Shown in pieces: positions 1 through 6,820 of a DNA stretch of 54,649 nucleotides (positions are counted from its first letter, which is position 1; every line of letters begins with the position of its first letter). The stretch spans positions 1-54,649 of the forward strand of contig CAINOI010000021.1 in assembly GCA_903851465.1 (NCBI GenBank), given 5' to 3'. The position numbers were made by a program, and so were the translations under genes. A model generated the notes under the pieces. It was given only the letters and a program-made list of their open reading frames with translations, did not search any database and was not told where the DNA came from. This DNA is from an uncultured Bacteroidota bacterium. Its GTDB lineage: Bacteria; Bacteroidota; Bacteroidia; Chitinophagales; Chitinophagaceae.

Positions 1-176
1 GTTGTGGAGGTCACTTTAGAGAAGAATACCAAACGCCAGAAGGTGAAGCATTAAGAGACGATGAAAAATTTATGTATGTTGCCGCATGGGAATTGAAAAA
101 TGAACATGAGTGGGCTTTACACAAAGAGGAATTAAAATACGAAGTGATTCAAACATCTCAAAGAAACTATAAATAA
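1..176 (+). CDS. sdhA: Succinate dehydrogenase/fumarate reductase flavoprotein subunit, C-terminal fragment
   Basis: The reading frame is open from the window edge (first full codon at base 3) to a TAA at 174-176, giving about 57 residues. It contains [20 protein letters not shown] and a tail rich in aromatic and charged residues, which resembles the C-terminus of SdhA/FrdA flavoproteins, where a conserved GxHxRxE-type arginine lies near the end. The next gene, 7 bases downstream, is the iron-sulfur subunit, so the context fits. The role would be FAD-linked succinate/fumarate interconversion at the inner membrane. The start and most of the gene lie outside the window. The sequence does not tell Sdh from Frd. 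Confidence 0.8.
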   Translation, partial: CGGHFREEYQTPEGEALRDDEKFMYVAAWELKNEHEWALHKEELKYEVIQTSQRNYK

Positions 177-183
177 TATTGCC

Positions 184-945
184 ATGTCACATACAACTAT
201 GAATTTAAATTTGAAAGTTTGGCGTCAAAAAAATACTAAAACTGCTGGTGCATTTGAAATGTACAGAGTTGAAAATATTTCAGATGAAATGTCTTTCTTA
301 GAAATGATGGATATTTTAAATGAACAATTAATCACTACAGGTGGCGAGCCTGTGGCATTTGACCATGATTGTAGAGAAGGTATTTGTGGAATGTGCTCCA
401 TGTACATCAATGGTAAGCCACACGGTCCTTGGCAAGCCAATACTACTTGTCAATTGCATATGCGTGCATTCAAAGACAATGACACCATCGTCATTGAGCC
501 ATGGAGAGCAAATGCATTTCCGGTTATTAAAGATTTAACAGTTGACAGATCTGCTTTTGATAGAATCATACAAGCAGGTGGATATGTAAGTGTGAACACG
601 GGTAATGCGGTAGATGGTAATTCATTACCAATTGAAAAAGCAAAAGCAGATGAAGCATTTGCAGCAGCCATGTGTATTGGTTGTGGCGCTTGTGTAGCAG
701 CTTGTAAAAACAGTTCTGCCATGTTATTCTTAAGTGCTAAAGTATCTCACTTAGCCTTATTACCACAAGGCGGTCCAGAAAGAAAAACGCGTGTAACCAA
801 TATGGTGGCACAATTAGATAAGGAAGGCTTTGGCGCATGTACCAACACTGGTGCTTGTGAAGCAGCTTGTCCTAAAGAAATTTCAATAGCGAACATTGCT
901 CGTTTAAACAAAGAGTATATCGTAGCTGGTTTAACCTCTGAATAA
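184..945 (+). CDS. sdhB: Succinate dehydrogenase/fumarate reductase iron-sulfur subunit
   Basis: This 253-residue protein has the cluster ligands of SdhB/FrdB. An N-terminal plant-ferredoxin-like domain carries C63, C68, C71 and C89 for the [2Fe-2S] centre. A C-terminal domain carries C164, C167, C170 and C174, plus C219, C225 and C229, for the [4Fe-4S] and [3Fe-4S] centres. It passes electrons from the flavoprotein to quinone at the inner membrane. The length is normal for the family. The ATG at 184 lies 7 bases after the flavoprotein stop and trmN6 starts 2 bases after its end, so the three are probably cotranscribed. The membrane cytochrome b subunit must lie upstream, outside the window. 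Confidence 0.95.
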   Translation: MSHTTMNLNLKVWRQKNTKTAGAFEMYRVENISDEMSFLEMMDILNEQLITTGGEPVAFDHDCREGICGMCSMYINGKPHGPWQANTTCQLHMRAFKDNDTIVIEPWRANAFPVIKDLTVDRSAFDRIIQAGGYVSVNTGNAVDGNSLPIEKAKADEAFAAAMCIGCGACVAACKNSSAMLFLSAKVSHLALLPQGGPERKTRVTNMVAQLDKEGFGACTNTGACEAACPKEISIANIARLNKEYIVAGLTSE

Positions 946-947
946 TA

Positions 948-1676
948 GTGGCGAATCCCTATTTCCAGTGTAAACAATTTATCGTGCATCAGGAACATAC
1001 TGCAATGAAAGTATGTACTGATGCATGTTTATTTGGTGCATGGTCTGCCGCTGATGGGCAAATTCTATCTGCTAAAAATATATTGGATATTGGTTCCGGT
1101 ACAGGTTTATTAAGTTTGATGCTGGCACAACAATCTAATGCGCATATCACTGCCATTGAAATAGAAGCTGGTGCATTTGAACAAACCAAGGCCAACTTTG
1201 AAGCAAGTGTATGGAAAGATAGATTGAATATTGTGCATAGTTCCATTCAAGATTACGCGTCCAACAATAAGCAAACATTATTTGATTGCATCATCACCAA
1301 TCCACCTTTTTACGAAGGAGATTTAAATTCACCAGATAACGCAAAAAATTTGGCTGCACATAGTACAGCATTGCCATGGGATACATTGGCAGAAGCAGCT
1401 GCTTGCCTTTTACAAGAAAATGGTGCTTGGTTCGTATTAGTGCCAACCCTAAGGGCATATACGATGCAAAAATTAGCATTAAATTTTGGATTGCAATTAT
1501 CGCAAGAATGCTTGATGTACAATGATGCAAAGCACCTACCAATTAGGGCCATGCTAAAATTTATAAAACAAAAAGAAGTAGTAATACAAAGACAAAAGAT
1601 TGTAATCAAAAATGCAGATCAATCTTATACTACCGAGTTTACTAATTACTTGAAGGAGTACTACTTACATTTATAA
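948..1676 (+). CDS. trmN6: tRNA1(Val) (adenine(37)-N6)-methyltransferase
   Basis: This is a 242-residue class I SAM-dependent methyltransferase. Residues 47-53 (DIGSGTG) form the SAM-binding motif and residues 118-122 (NPPFY) are the catalytic N6-adenine motif IV. The N-terminal stretch FxxKQFxVHQxxxAMKVxTDAxLFGAW is characteristic of the YfiC/TrmN6 family, which methylates A37 next to the anticodon of tRNA1(Val). The start is GTG at 948, only 2 bases after the sdhB stop, so translation is probably coupled. The length matches the family. The substrate is taken from the family and is not visible here. Confidence 0.85.
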   Translation: MANPYFQCKQFIVHQEHTAMKVCTDACLFGAWSAADGQILSAKNILDIGSGTGLLSLMLAQQSNAHITAIEIEAGAFEQTKANFEASVWKDRLNIVHSSIQDYASNNKQTLFDCIITNPPFYEGDLNSPDNAKNLAAHSTALPWDTLAEAAACLLQENGAWFVLVPTLRAYTMQKLALNFGLQLSQECLMYNDAKHLPIRAMLKFIKQKEVVIQRQKIVIKNADQSYTTEFTNYLKEYYLHL

Positions 1677-1685
1677 GTTCAGCAA

Positions 1686-2882
1686 TTAATGCTTTGCATA
1701 GTCCACTAAATGATCATAGCGAGGGTTTAATATCCCTTTATCTAACATGGTTGCTCGTTGAATTATTTCATTGCCTCCTGCCACTAAATCAGGTAAAACA
1801 TATTTGATTAATTGCTCTCCAAAGAACCTACTTGCATCACGTGGTAATTCATTGGGCAAATTGCCCACAGCCATTACATCAATGCCTTCTGGCAAATATG
1901 GAGTTGTCTTTTCAAAAGTATTGATATTAACCCCATACACTGGATCTTCTGAAGGTGCGTCTCCTAAATTACAAGGTACACTGCCATGCGCATCGTCTGT
2001 AATATCCGCAATAGTCGTTAATACAAATTCCTCTTCTAATAAGTCTTGGTGTGTAAACAAAGGAGGAATACCCGGCTCCCAATAAATACCATTCATTAAG
2101 ATCTGTGCATGCGGTAAATATTGTTTAAAAGTACAATCATAATTTTGGGGATGCGCATGAAAATCATTGCGCTCGTAATTGTTCGTTAATTTATGCTTGT
2201 ATAAGTCTCTTCCTTTTAAATGCACATACACTGGGTAAGCATAATGACGATCAAATTCATCTGGTTCCACTTGTTGTACATCCATTAAATTCATGATCTC
2301 TAAAATACCATGTGCTACTCTCCCCGACCCTGTAACAACAATTTTTACTGGTGGTAATTTTAAACCAAAATAAGTATGGATTAACTCTCTATAATCTTTC
2401 ACTTCTTTCACCCTACCTAAATGAAAGGCTTTGGTGCGATTACCATAGGCCATGATGCCATTATGTGCTCCAACAATCCCTGCAAAAAAACCAAATCCAA
2501 TGAGTCTTTGACCATCTTCATGTTCTAAACATTCATAATCGATCAAGGTAATCCCTTTATCCATCATGGTATGAAACAAAGCTTGATTATAAGGTTGCGC
2601 CTTTTTGGTATGTGAAAAGAATAAATAAGTTTTTCCTGCAATCAGTTGAGACTTAGGTACCTCTTTAATACCCATTAATATATCGGCTTTGCTTATGTCT
2701 GTAACAATTTCCAAACCTTCTCTACTATATTCCTCATCATTGTAACATCTGTTGGGAGATGCTTCTACAATAATATCCCAATCTGGATGCTGCTCTTTAA
2801 GCCATTTACATTGCTTGGGCGTTAAAGCCACTCTATTATCACTAGGAACTTTTCCCTCTTTAATAAGTCCTAATACAGGCAT
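1686..2882 (-). CDS. NAD(P)-dependent dehydrogenase of the alanine dehydrogenase/lysine-forming saccharopine dehydrogenase family
   Basis: The start is taken at the ATG at 2882 (MPVLGLIKEGKVPSDNRVAL), giving 398 residues. A 12-residue upstream extension is also open, but it would run into the divergent hscB start. The N-terminal half is an AlaDH/PNT-type domain with R17 in the KxPSDNRVALTP motif, K73 in GIKEVP and H91 in FFSHTKK. A Rossmann glycine motif GSGRVAHG lies at 185-192. These features, and the C-terminal DITxDxxGSVPxN segment, resemble Lys1-type saccharopine dehydrogenase more than true alanine dehydrogenase. No other lysine-degradation genes are nearby, so the substrate is uncertain. 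It ends 9 bases from the convergent trmN6. Confidence 0.75.
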   Translation of the reverse strand: MPVLGLIKEGKVPSDNRVALTPKQCKWLKEQHPDWDIIVEASPNRCYNDEEYSREGLEIVTDISKADILMGIKEVPKSQLIAGKTYLFFSHTKKAQPYNQALFHTMMDKGITLIDYECLEHEDGQRLIGFGFFAGIVGAHNGIMAYGNRTKAFHLGRVKEVKDYRELIHTYFGLKLPPVKIVVTGSGRVAHGILEIMNLMDVQQVEPDEFDRHYAYPVYVHLKGRDLYKHKLTNNYERNDFHAHPQNYDCTFKQYLPHAQILMNGIYWEPGIPPLFTHQDLLEEEFVLTTIADITDDAHGSVPCNLGDAPSEDPVYGVNINTFEKTTPYLPEGIDVMAVGNLPNELPRDASRFFGEQLIKYVLPDLVAGGNEIIQRATMLDKGILNPRYDHLVDYAKH

Positions 2883-2916
2883 ATTGGTTATTTTGCACAA
2901 TATAAGAAATTTAAGC

Positions 2917-3420
2917 ATGAACTATTTTGAGTTATTTGGTCTTCCTATTGGTTTTCAAGTAGATACACAAAAGTTAAGGGCCGCTTTTATGGAGATCCAG
3001 AAGGCAAGCCATCCCGATAAATTTGCGCAAGGCAATCCCGATGAACAAGAAGCTGCATTGGAACAATCCTCCTTAGCAAATAAAGGTTATACCCTTTTAA
3101 ACCAAAAAGAACGCATTCTACCCTATGTACTTGAAATAGTAGGCATATTGACGCCGGATGAGAAATACGGCCTAGAACCAGATTTTTTAATGGATATGAT
3201 GGAATTAAATGAGGCTTGGATGGACGCAGAGGACGAAAAAGCAAAACAAGCCATCATCAATCAAGTTGAACAGATTAAAACAGCACTATATGCACCTATT
3301 CAAACGTATATGGAAATGGATCAGATCGATTCTATTTCCCAAGAAGCAATGCTGCAAATAAAATCCTACTACTACAAGAAAAAATACCTTGATAGGATTT
3401 TGGAAGATTTCCATCATTAA
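2917..3420 (+). CDS. hscB: Fe-S cluster assembly co-chaperone HscB (J-domain)
   Basis: The ATG at 2917 gives 167 residues. A longer in-frame ORF begins at 2752 but overlaps the opposite-strand dehydrogenase and is not needed. Residues 1-75 form a J-domain with HPDKF at 32-36, the signature that stimulates Hsp70 ATPase activity. The C-terminal half (about 90-165) is the three-helix HscB domain with FLMDMMELNEAW, which binds the IscU scaffold. HscB delivers IscU to HscA for transfer of Fe-S clusters. Neither hscA nor iscU is beside it. Further isc-type genes (fdx, iscX) are about 50 kb away in this window. The gene is followed by tRNA-Leu. Confidence 0.9.
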   Translation: MNYFELFGLPIGFQVDTQKLRAAFMEIQKASHPDKFAQGNPDEQEAALEQSSLANKGYTLLNQKERILPYVLEIVGILTPDEKYGLEPDFLMDMMELNEAWMDAEDEKAKQAIINQVEQIKTALYAPIQTYMEMDQIDSISQEAMLQIKSYYYKKKYLDRILEDFHH

Positions 3421-3458
3421 TGTAATATTGCAGCCCGCCGAGCACTCAGGTGCAAATT

Positions 3459-3542
3459 GCCCAGATGGCGGAATTGGTAGACGCGCTAGACTCAAAATCT
3501 GGTTATCGCAAGGTAGTGCAGGTTCGATTCCTGTTCTGGGCA
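3459..3542 (+). tRNA. tRNA-Leu (anticodon CAA)
   Basis: The cloverleaf folds with a 7-bp acceptor stem (GCCCAGA with TCTGGGC) and a D-loop GGTAGAC. The anticodon stem is CTAGA/TCTGG with loop CTCAAAA, so the anticodon is CAA and it reads UUG. There is a class II long variable arm and a T-loop GGTTCGATTCC. The discriminator is A3542 and CCA is not encoded. It is followed almost at once by a strong terminator. Confidence 0.95.
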
Positions 3543-3544
3543 CA

Positions 3545-3575
3545 AACCCTGTCACGAAAGTGACAGGGTTTTTTA
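3545..3575 (+). terminator. Rho-independent terminator of tRNA-Leu(CAA)
   Basis: The perfect stem AACCCTGTCAC / GTGACAGGGTT with loop GAAA is followed by a run of T. It starts 2 bases after the tRNA. A nearly identical hairpin follows the other tRNA-Leu at 21085. Confidence 0.9.
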
Positions 3576-3630
3576 ATGCGAGGCAACGACGGGAGCTCGC
3601 TCTCGTAAGTTGACGAGCATTAAAAAACCC
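3566..3630. repeat. 14-bp perfect inverted repeat with structured centre
   Basis: The arms GGGTTTTTTAATGC (3566-3579) and GCATTAAAAAACCC (3617-3630) are perfect inverted copies. The 37 bases between them contain further imperfect pairing (CGACGGGAG with CTCTCGT). The left arm overlaps the 3' side and T-tract of the tRNA terminator. The function is unknown. Confidence 0.85.
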
Positions 3631-3654
3631 AACGAAATGTGAAGCATTTTGTTG
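3630..3654. repeat. Small hairpin, 10-bp arms
   Basis: CAACGAAATG (3630-3639), loop TGAAG, and CATTTTGTTG (3645-3654) pair along their length with one G-T wobble. It directly abuts the inverted repeat at 3566-3630 and leads into the tandem repeats at 3652. No T-tract follows, so it is not a simple terminator. Confidence 0.7.
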
Positions 3655-3792
3655 AAAGGGTTTGCGTACGCCCAACTTTGAAGGAAGACGGCGAAATGAA
3701 ATGAAGCCGACAGTCCTGAAAAGAGTTGAAAGGGTTTGGGTAAACCCCTCGTAGAAGTTTAAGGAAGACTGCGAAGCCGGCAGTCCTGAAAA
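3652..3792. repeat. Two tandem, imperfect copies of a palindromic unit of about 70 bp
   Basis: Copy 1 (about 3652-3722) and copy 2 (about 3726-3792) share TTGAAAGGGTTTG at the start, AAGGAAGAC in the middle, and GAAGCCG followed by CAGTCCTGAAAA at the end. Copy 2 holds two clean hairpins, GGGTTT/AAACCC and GACTGC/GCAGTC. Copy 1 holds diverged versions of both. No credible ORF spans the block. It lies between tRNA-Leu and a small membrane-protein gene. I found no further copies elsewhere in the window by eye. Confidence 0.75.
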
Positions 3793-3823
3793 TAAAGTTC
3801 AATATTCTTTTCTATCTTTAACC

Positions 3824-4093
3824 ATGACATCCACTCAACTCCTACTAACCCTCTTAATCATTTGGGGTATCCCAAGCACTTATTTTAGGAGTAAGTTTAG
3901 GAAGATTGTTTACCAAACAGATGATTGGAAAATAAATATACAACCTCTATTCAGAAAAGAGCTCCTTGGCTTATTCAGTAATATGTATCCCGAAAATCCA
4001 GATTACATCAAAACAAGAAATCAATACCGTATTTATTTATTGATTTACCTTTTTATTTTCATCTTGTATCAATATATCAAAACACAATCATGA
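3824..4093 (+). CDS. Small membrane protein of unknown function
   Basis: I do not recognise this 89-residue protein. It has a hydrophobic segment at residues 4-20 and a second at about 70-84 (YLLIYLFIFILYQYI). Between them lies a charged loop of roughly 50 residues rich in K, R and aromatic residues, which suggests two membrane spans. Its stop overlaps the start of the next gene by 4 bases (ATGA at 4090-4093), a strong sign of translational coupling. It is therefore likely a real gene acting with the DUF1295 protein. A near-match to the promoter -7 element (TATCTTTA, 3813-3820) lies just upstream. Confidence 0.65.
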   Translation: MTSTQLLLTLLIIWGIPSTYFRSKFRKIVYQTDDWKINIQPLFRKELLGLFSNMYPENPDYIKTRNQYRIYLLIYLFIFILYQYIKTQS

Positions 4094-4959
4094 AGCAATC
4101 TATCCTTAATTTAATTTTCTCCCTACTTTCTTTTGCAGTTGGATATGGTATTGCTCTATTAACAGGGTTAGAGTTAATCCAACATGCTGTATTGATTGCT
4201 TATGTGATTCAATGGATTGCATTTATCCCTGCCTATGTTTTTCAAACAGAAAAATTCTATGACCTAACTGGAAGTATCACCTATATGACCGTTGTATCAT
4301 TAGTCTGTTACAATAGTTATGCATCCATGAATGTAAATATTGCTAGCATTGTATTAGCTACTTGCATTTTAATATGGACAATCCGTTTAGGCAGTTTCTT
4401 GTTTACAAGAATACATAAAGCGGGAGAGGATAAAAGATTTAAACACATCAAACCTTCACCTACCAGGTTTTTCATGACTTGGACTTTACAAGGTATGTGG
4501 GTTTCAATATGTTCTATGTGTGCTTTAACAGCCATTGCAAGTAACAAGGGTGTGATACAAAATGGATTATTTTATATTGGCTTACTTGTGTTTATTATTG
4601 GCTTTGTAGTAGAGATCATTGCCGATATGCAAAAGTCTCAATTCCGTAAAAATCGGGACAACAAAGATCAATTCATTCAACATGGACTTTGGGCTTATTC
4701 AAGGCATCCTAACTATTTTGGTGAAATCACCTTATGGCTTGGGATTGCGATGATGTCTTTGTCCTCTTTAACTGGATGGCAGTATATTAGTTTGATCTCA
4801 CCACTGTTTACCTATTTACTTCTTGTATATGTAAGTGGTGTAAGACTACTAGAAATTTCAGGAATGGAGAAATGGGGTCATTTGGAAACCTATCAGGACT
4901 ATGTTCGCTCTACATCTTCTCTATTTCCTACTAACCCAAAGGGCCCAAACAATAAATAG
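4090..4959 (+). CDS. DUF1295 / steroid 5-alpha-reductase-like membrane protein
   Basis: This is a 289-residue polytopic membrane protein with about seven hydrophobic segments. The motif SRHPNYFGE at 204-212 and a following GIxMMxLS segment mark the DUF1295/3-oxo-5-alpha-steroid 4-dehydrogenase superfamily. That fold is shared with isoprenylcysteine carboxyl methyltransferase. In related enzymes the RHPNY region binds the cofactor (NADPH or SAM). The substrate is unknown and a lipid is the likely type. The gene is coupled to the small upstream membrane protein. Its last 39 bases overlap the convergent DoxX gene. Confidence 0.8.
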   Translation: MKQSILNLIFSLLSFAVGYGIALLTGLELIQHAVLIAYVIQWIAFIPAYVFQTEKFYDLTGSITYMTVVSLVCYNSYASMNVNIASIVLATCILIWTIRLGSFLFTRIHKAGEDKRFKHIKPSPTRFFMTWTLQGMWVSICSMCALTAIASNKGVIQNGLFYIGLLVFIIGFVVEIIADMQKSQFRKNRDNKDQFIQHGLWAYSRHPNYFGEITLWLGIAMMSLSSLTGWQYISLISPLFTYLLLVYVSGVRLLEISGMEKWGHLETYQDYVRSTSSLFPTNPKGPNNK

Positions 4960-5316
4960 TGGCTGAAACACCAATAACCTAATCCAACTAATCATTGGGT
5001 TCATTGTAATTGTGCCTAGCGAGAATGTTCCTCTTTGTATAAAATAGATATGACTTGGAATAAAGGCAATCAACATGAGTACAATACCCCAACCTGCATA
5101 TTTTCTTGTCTGTATTGGAATTAATAAAAGCGCTAAACCAATTTCAAAAACACCAGACAATAAGTTCAGCTCCACCGCCCAAGCTGCTAAATAAGGTGGA
5201 ATCAATGGAATATAAAAAGCTGGATCTCTAAAGTGATTATAGCCGCCAAAAATATAGAACGCAATCATTCCATATAACGACCACTTTTTTATAAGCACCT
5301 TAGTCTGGTTTTCCAT
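4921..5316 (-). CDS. DoxX family membrane protein
   Basis: This 131-residue protein has four predicted membrane segments (about 12-28, 42-64, 72-90 and 108-126). The motif GGYNHFRDPAFY near the N-terminus, followed by a GxxEIGLALLLI helix, fits the DoxX/DoxD-like superfamily. These are small membrane proteins sometimes tied to quinone or redox chemistry, with no firm function. It lies 16 bases after the lipoprotein hydrolase gene and is probably the third gene of an operon with it and the J-domain gene. Its 3' end overlaps the convergent DUF1295 gene by 39 bases. Confidence 0.75.
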   Translation of the reverse strand: MENQTKVLIKKWSLYGMIAFYIFGGYNHFRDPAFYIPLIPPYLAAWAVELNLLSGVFEIGLALLLIPIQTRKYAGWGIVLMLIAFIPSHIYFIQRGTFSLGTITMNPMISWIRLLVFQPLFIVWALWVSRK

Positions 5317-5332
5317 AGATTAAAATTTATCC

Positions 5333-6256
5333 CTACATTATAAATTCAAGTATTGCTGTGGCCACTTGATTAGGCGCTTCTTCCATTGGAATATGTCCCA
5401 CTTTGTCGAGTACCAACATTTTACTGTTCTGAATGTCTTGCTTAAATAAAGCTGCATTGTTAAAAGAAATGAGTTGGTCTTGCTTACCCCAAATGATCAA
5501 TGTAGGTTGCGTAATGGTTTTTATTTTAGAAGGATCTGGTTTCATAGGATGCTGGAATAATTCCAATACAGCAGCCCTATTGCCTTCTCTTAACAATAGG
5601 TCGTGGTATTGATGCACCATCTTTTCTGTGACTAAAGACTTATTATAAAATGCGTCTTCTAAACTTTTTCGAATTAAAGAGATTGGTGAAATATGTTTTA
5701 AGGCTTGATTTAAAACTGGGATCCCAGCTAATTTAAAACCCAATGAACCCTTCTCATCTTTTTTTGGATAACCAGAAGCGTCTAATAAAATCAATTGCTT
5801 TACTCTATTAGGACTAGCAATGGCGTAATTCCAAGCAATGCTTCCTCCCAATGAATTACCAGCAACAATACATTGGGTCACATTCAATTTAGATAAAAAT
5901 TGATCTAAGAATTGATTGTAAAAATTGAAATTATATTGATTTAAACGATTCGGCCCAGTCAAACCAAAGGCAGGTAAATCAAAACGAATGATTTTTTTAT
6001 TGGTCTTTAATAAACTAGATAAAGTATCCCATGTATGCAATGAAGCAGAAGTACCATGTATCAATACAATGGGTAAAGTATCGTCCATGCGGCCTTCGAT
6101 AATATAATGAACGGGCACACCGTCAATATCTATGAATGCAGAATTTTTTTTAAGGTATTTTTCCTTGAGTTGTTCAACTGGAATGTCACGATCACATGAA
6201 GACAATAAAATTACCCCAGTAAATAAAATGGCAAATATTTTAAAGCTTTTAATCAT
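5333..6256 (-). CDS. Alpha/beta hydrolase, predicted lipoprotein
   Basis: This is a 307-residue alpha/beta-hydrolase. A signal peptide ends in the lipobox LLSSC (Cys21), so the mature protein is probably lipid-anchored in the envelope. The oxyanion HG is at 67-68. The catalytic triad reads as S135 in GNSLGG, D260 in WGKQD and H288 in VGHIPMEE. The length is normal for the fold. The substrate is unknown; an ester, lactone or similar is expected for the family. It lies 15 bases after the J-domain/KTSC gene and 16 bases before DoxX. Confidence 0.85.
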   Translation of the reverse strand: MIKSFKIFAILFTGVILLSSCDRDIPVEQLKEKYLKKNSAFIDIDGVPVHYIIEGRMDDTLPIVLIHGTSASLHTWDTLSSLLKTNKKIIRFDLPAFGLTGPNRLNQYNFNFYNQFLDQFLSKLNVTQCIVAGNSLGGSIAWNYAIASPNRVKQLILLDASGYPKKDEKGSLGFKLAGIPVLNQALKHISPISLIRKSLEDAFYNKSLVTEKMVHQYHDLLLREGNRAAVLELFQHPMKPDPSKIKTITQPTLIIWGKQDQLISFNNAALFKQDIQNSKMLVLDKVGHIPMEEAPNQVATAILEFIM

Positions 6257-6271
6257 ACAATAAATGTAGGC

Positions 6272-6718
6272 TTAATCTCCTACAATCTTACTAGTGCTTC
6301 TGTATAAATAGGTATTGTAAATATGGCGTCTCGCAAAACGGTCAGGCGTGTCTGCATTCACTAATTTAACATAAATGGCTTTTGGCACACCATAGTATTC
6401 ATATTCAGAACCATCTGAAAATTCAACTCTAAGAATTTCAGATTTAAATTCAAAGTCATTGATACTCGCCTCGTTTGTGGTAGCAATATAAGCTTCCTTG
6501 GTTGCCTCATGCGTCTCTGCATGCACACTCACCAAAAAATGATAAGAAGCGATTAGTTTAGTAGATTTTACTTCGGCATCTTTTTTAGCGGCATCATTGT
6601 CTTGGAACTTATCAGGGTGCCATTCCATCATGATCTTACGATATACTTTCTTTAAATCACTTAAAGTAGCCTTATCGTCTACCCCTAAAATTGCCCTATG
6701 TCTTTCAATTCGCTTCAT
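6272..6718 (-). CDS. J-domain protein with C-terminal KTSC-like domain
   Basis: The protein has 148 residues. Residues 5-65 form a J-domain with WHPDKF at 33-38, the Hsp70-activating signature. Residues about 95-143 (LRVEFSDGSEYEYYGVP, then FARRHIYNTYLYRS) resemble the KTSC domain, which is often found near nucleic-acid or chaperone proteins. There is no glycine/phenylalanine-rich linker or zinc-finger domain, so it is not a canonical DnaJ. It sits directly downstream of dnaK but behind its terminator. It has its own promoter at 6738-6768. It starts a set with the hydrolase and DoxX genes. Confidence 0.8.
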   Translation of the reverse strand: MKRIERHRAILGVDDKATLSDLKKVYRKIMMEWHPDKFQDNDAAKKDAEVKSTKLIASYHFLVSVHAETHEATKEAYIATTNEASINDFEFKSEILRVEFSDGSEYEYYGVPKAIYVKLVNADTPDRFARRHIYNTYLYRSTSKIVGD

Positions 6719-6737
6719 AAATTAGATTAATCAGCCG

Positions 6738-6768
6738 CAAAGCTACACTCAAATTAGATAGCAACAAA
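6738..6768 (-). promoter_or_regulatory. Bacteroidota-type promoter of the J-domain operon
   Basis: On the minus strand TTTG (6768-6765), a 19-base spacer and TAGCTTTG (6745-6738) match the Bacteroidota consensus TTTG-N19-TAnnTTTG exactly. Transcription would start near 6731, about 13 bases before the ATG at 6718. The -33 element lies in the T-tract of the dnaK terminator. Confidence 0.75.
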
Positions 6769-6795
6769 AAAAGCCCCCCATTAATGGAGGGCTTT
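6766..6795 (-). terminator. Rho-independent terminator of dnaK
   Basis: On the minus strand the stem AAAGCCCTCCA / TGGGGGGCTTT with a TTAA loop is followed by seven T. It lies 25 bases after the dnaK stop and separates dnaK from the J-domain operon. Confidence 0.9.
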
Positions 6796-6820
6796 AATCA
6801 TTTAAATGAATTTGTAAATC

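Noticed and set aside
3286..3675. Minus-strand 129-residue ORF across tRNA-Leu(CAA)
   Set aside because: It is the antisense translation of a tRNA-Leu gene and its terminator. The RTGIEPALPCDNQILSLARL pattern is a known tRNA-shadow artefact.
3652..3792. CRISPR array
   Set aside because: There are only two degenerate copies with no unique spacers of constant length and no cas genes.
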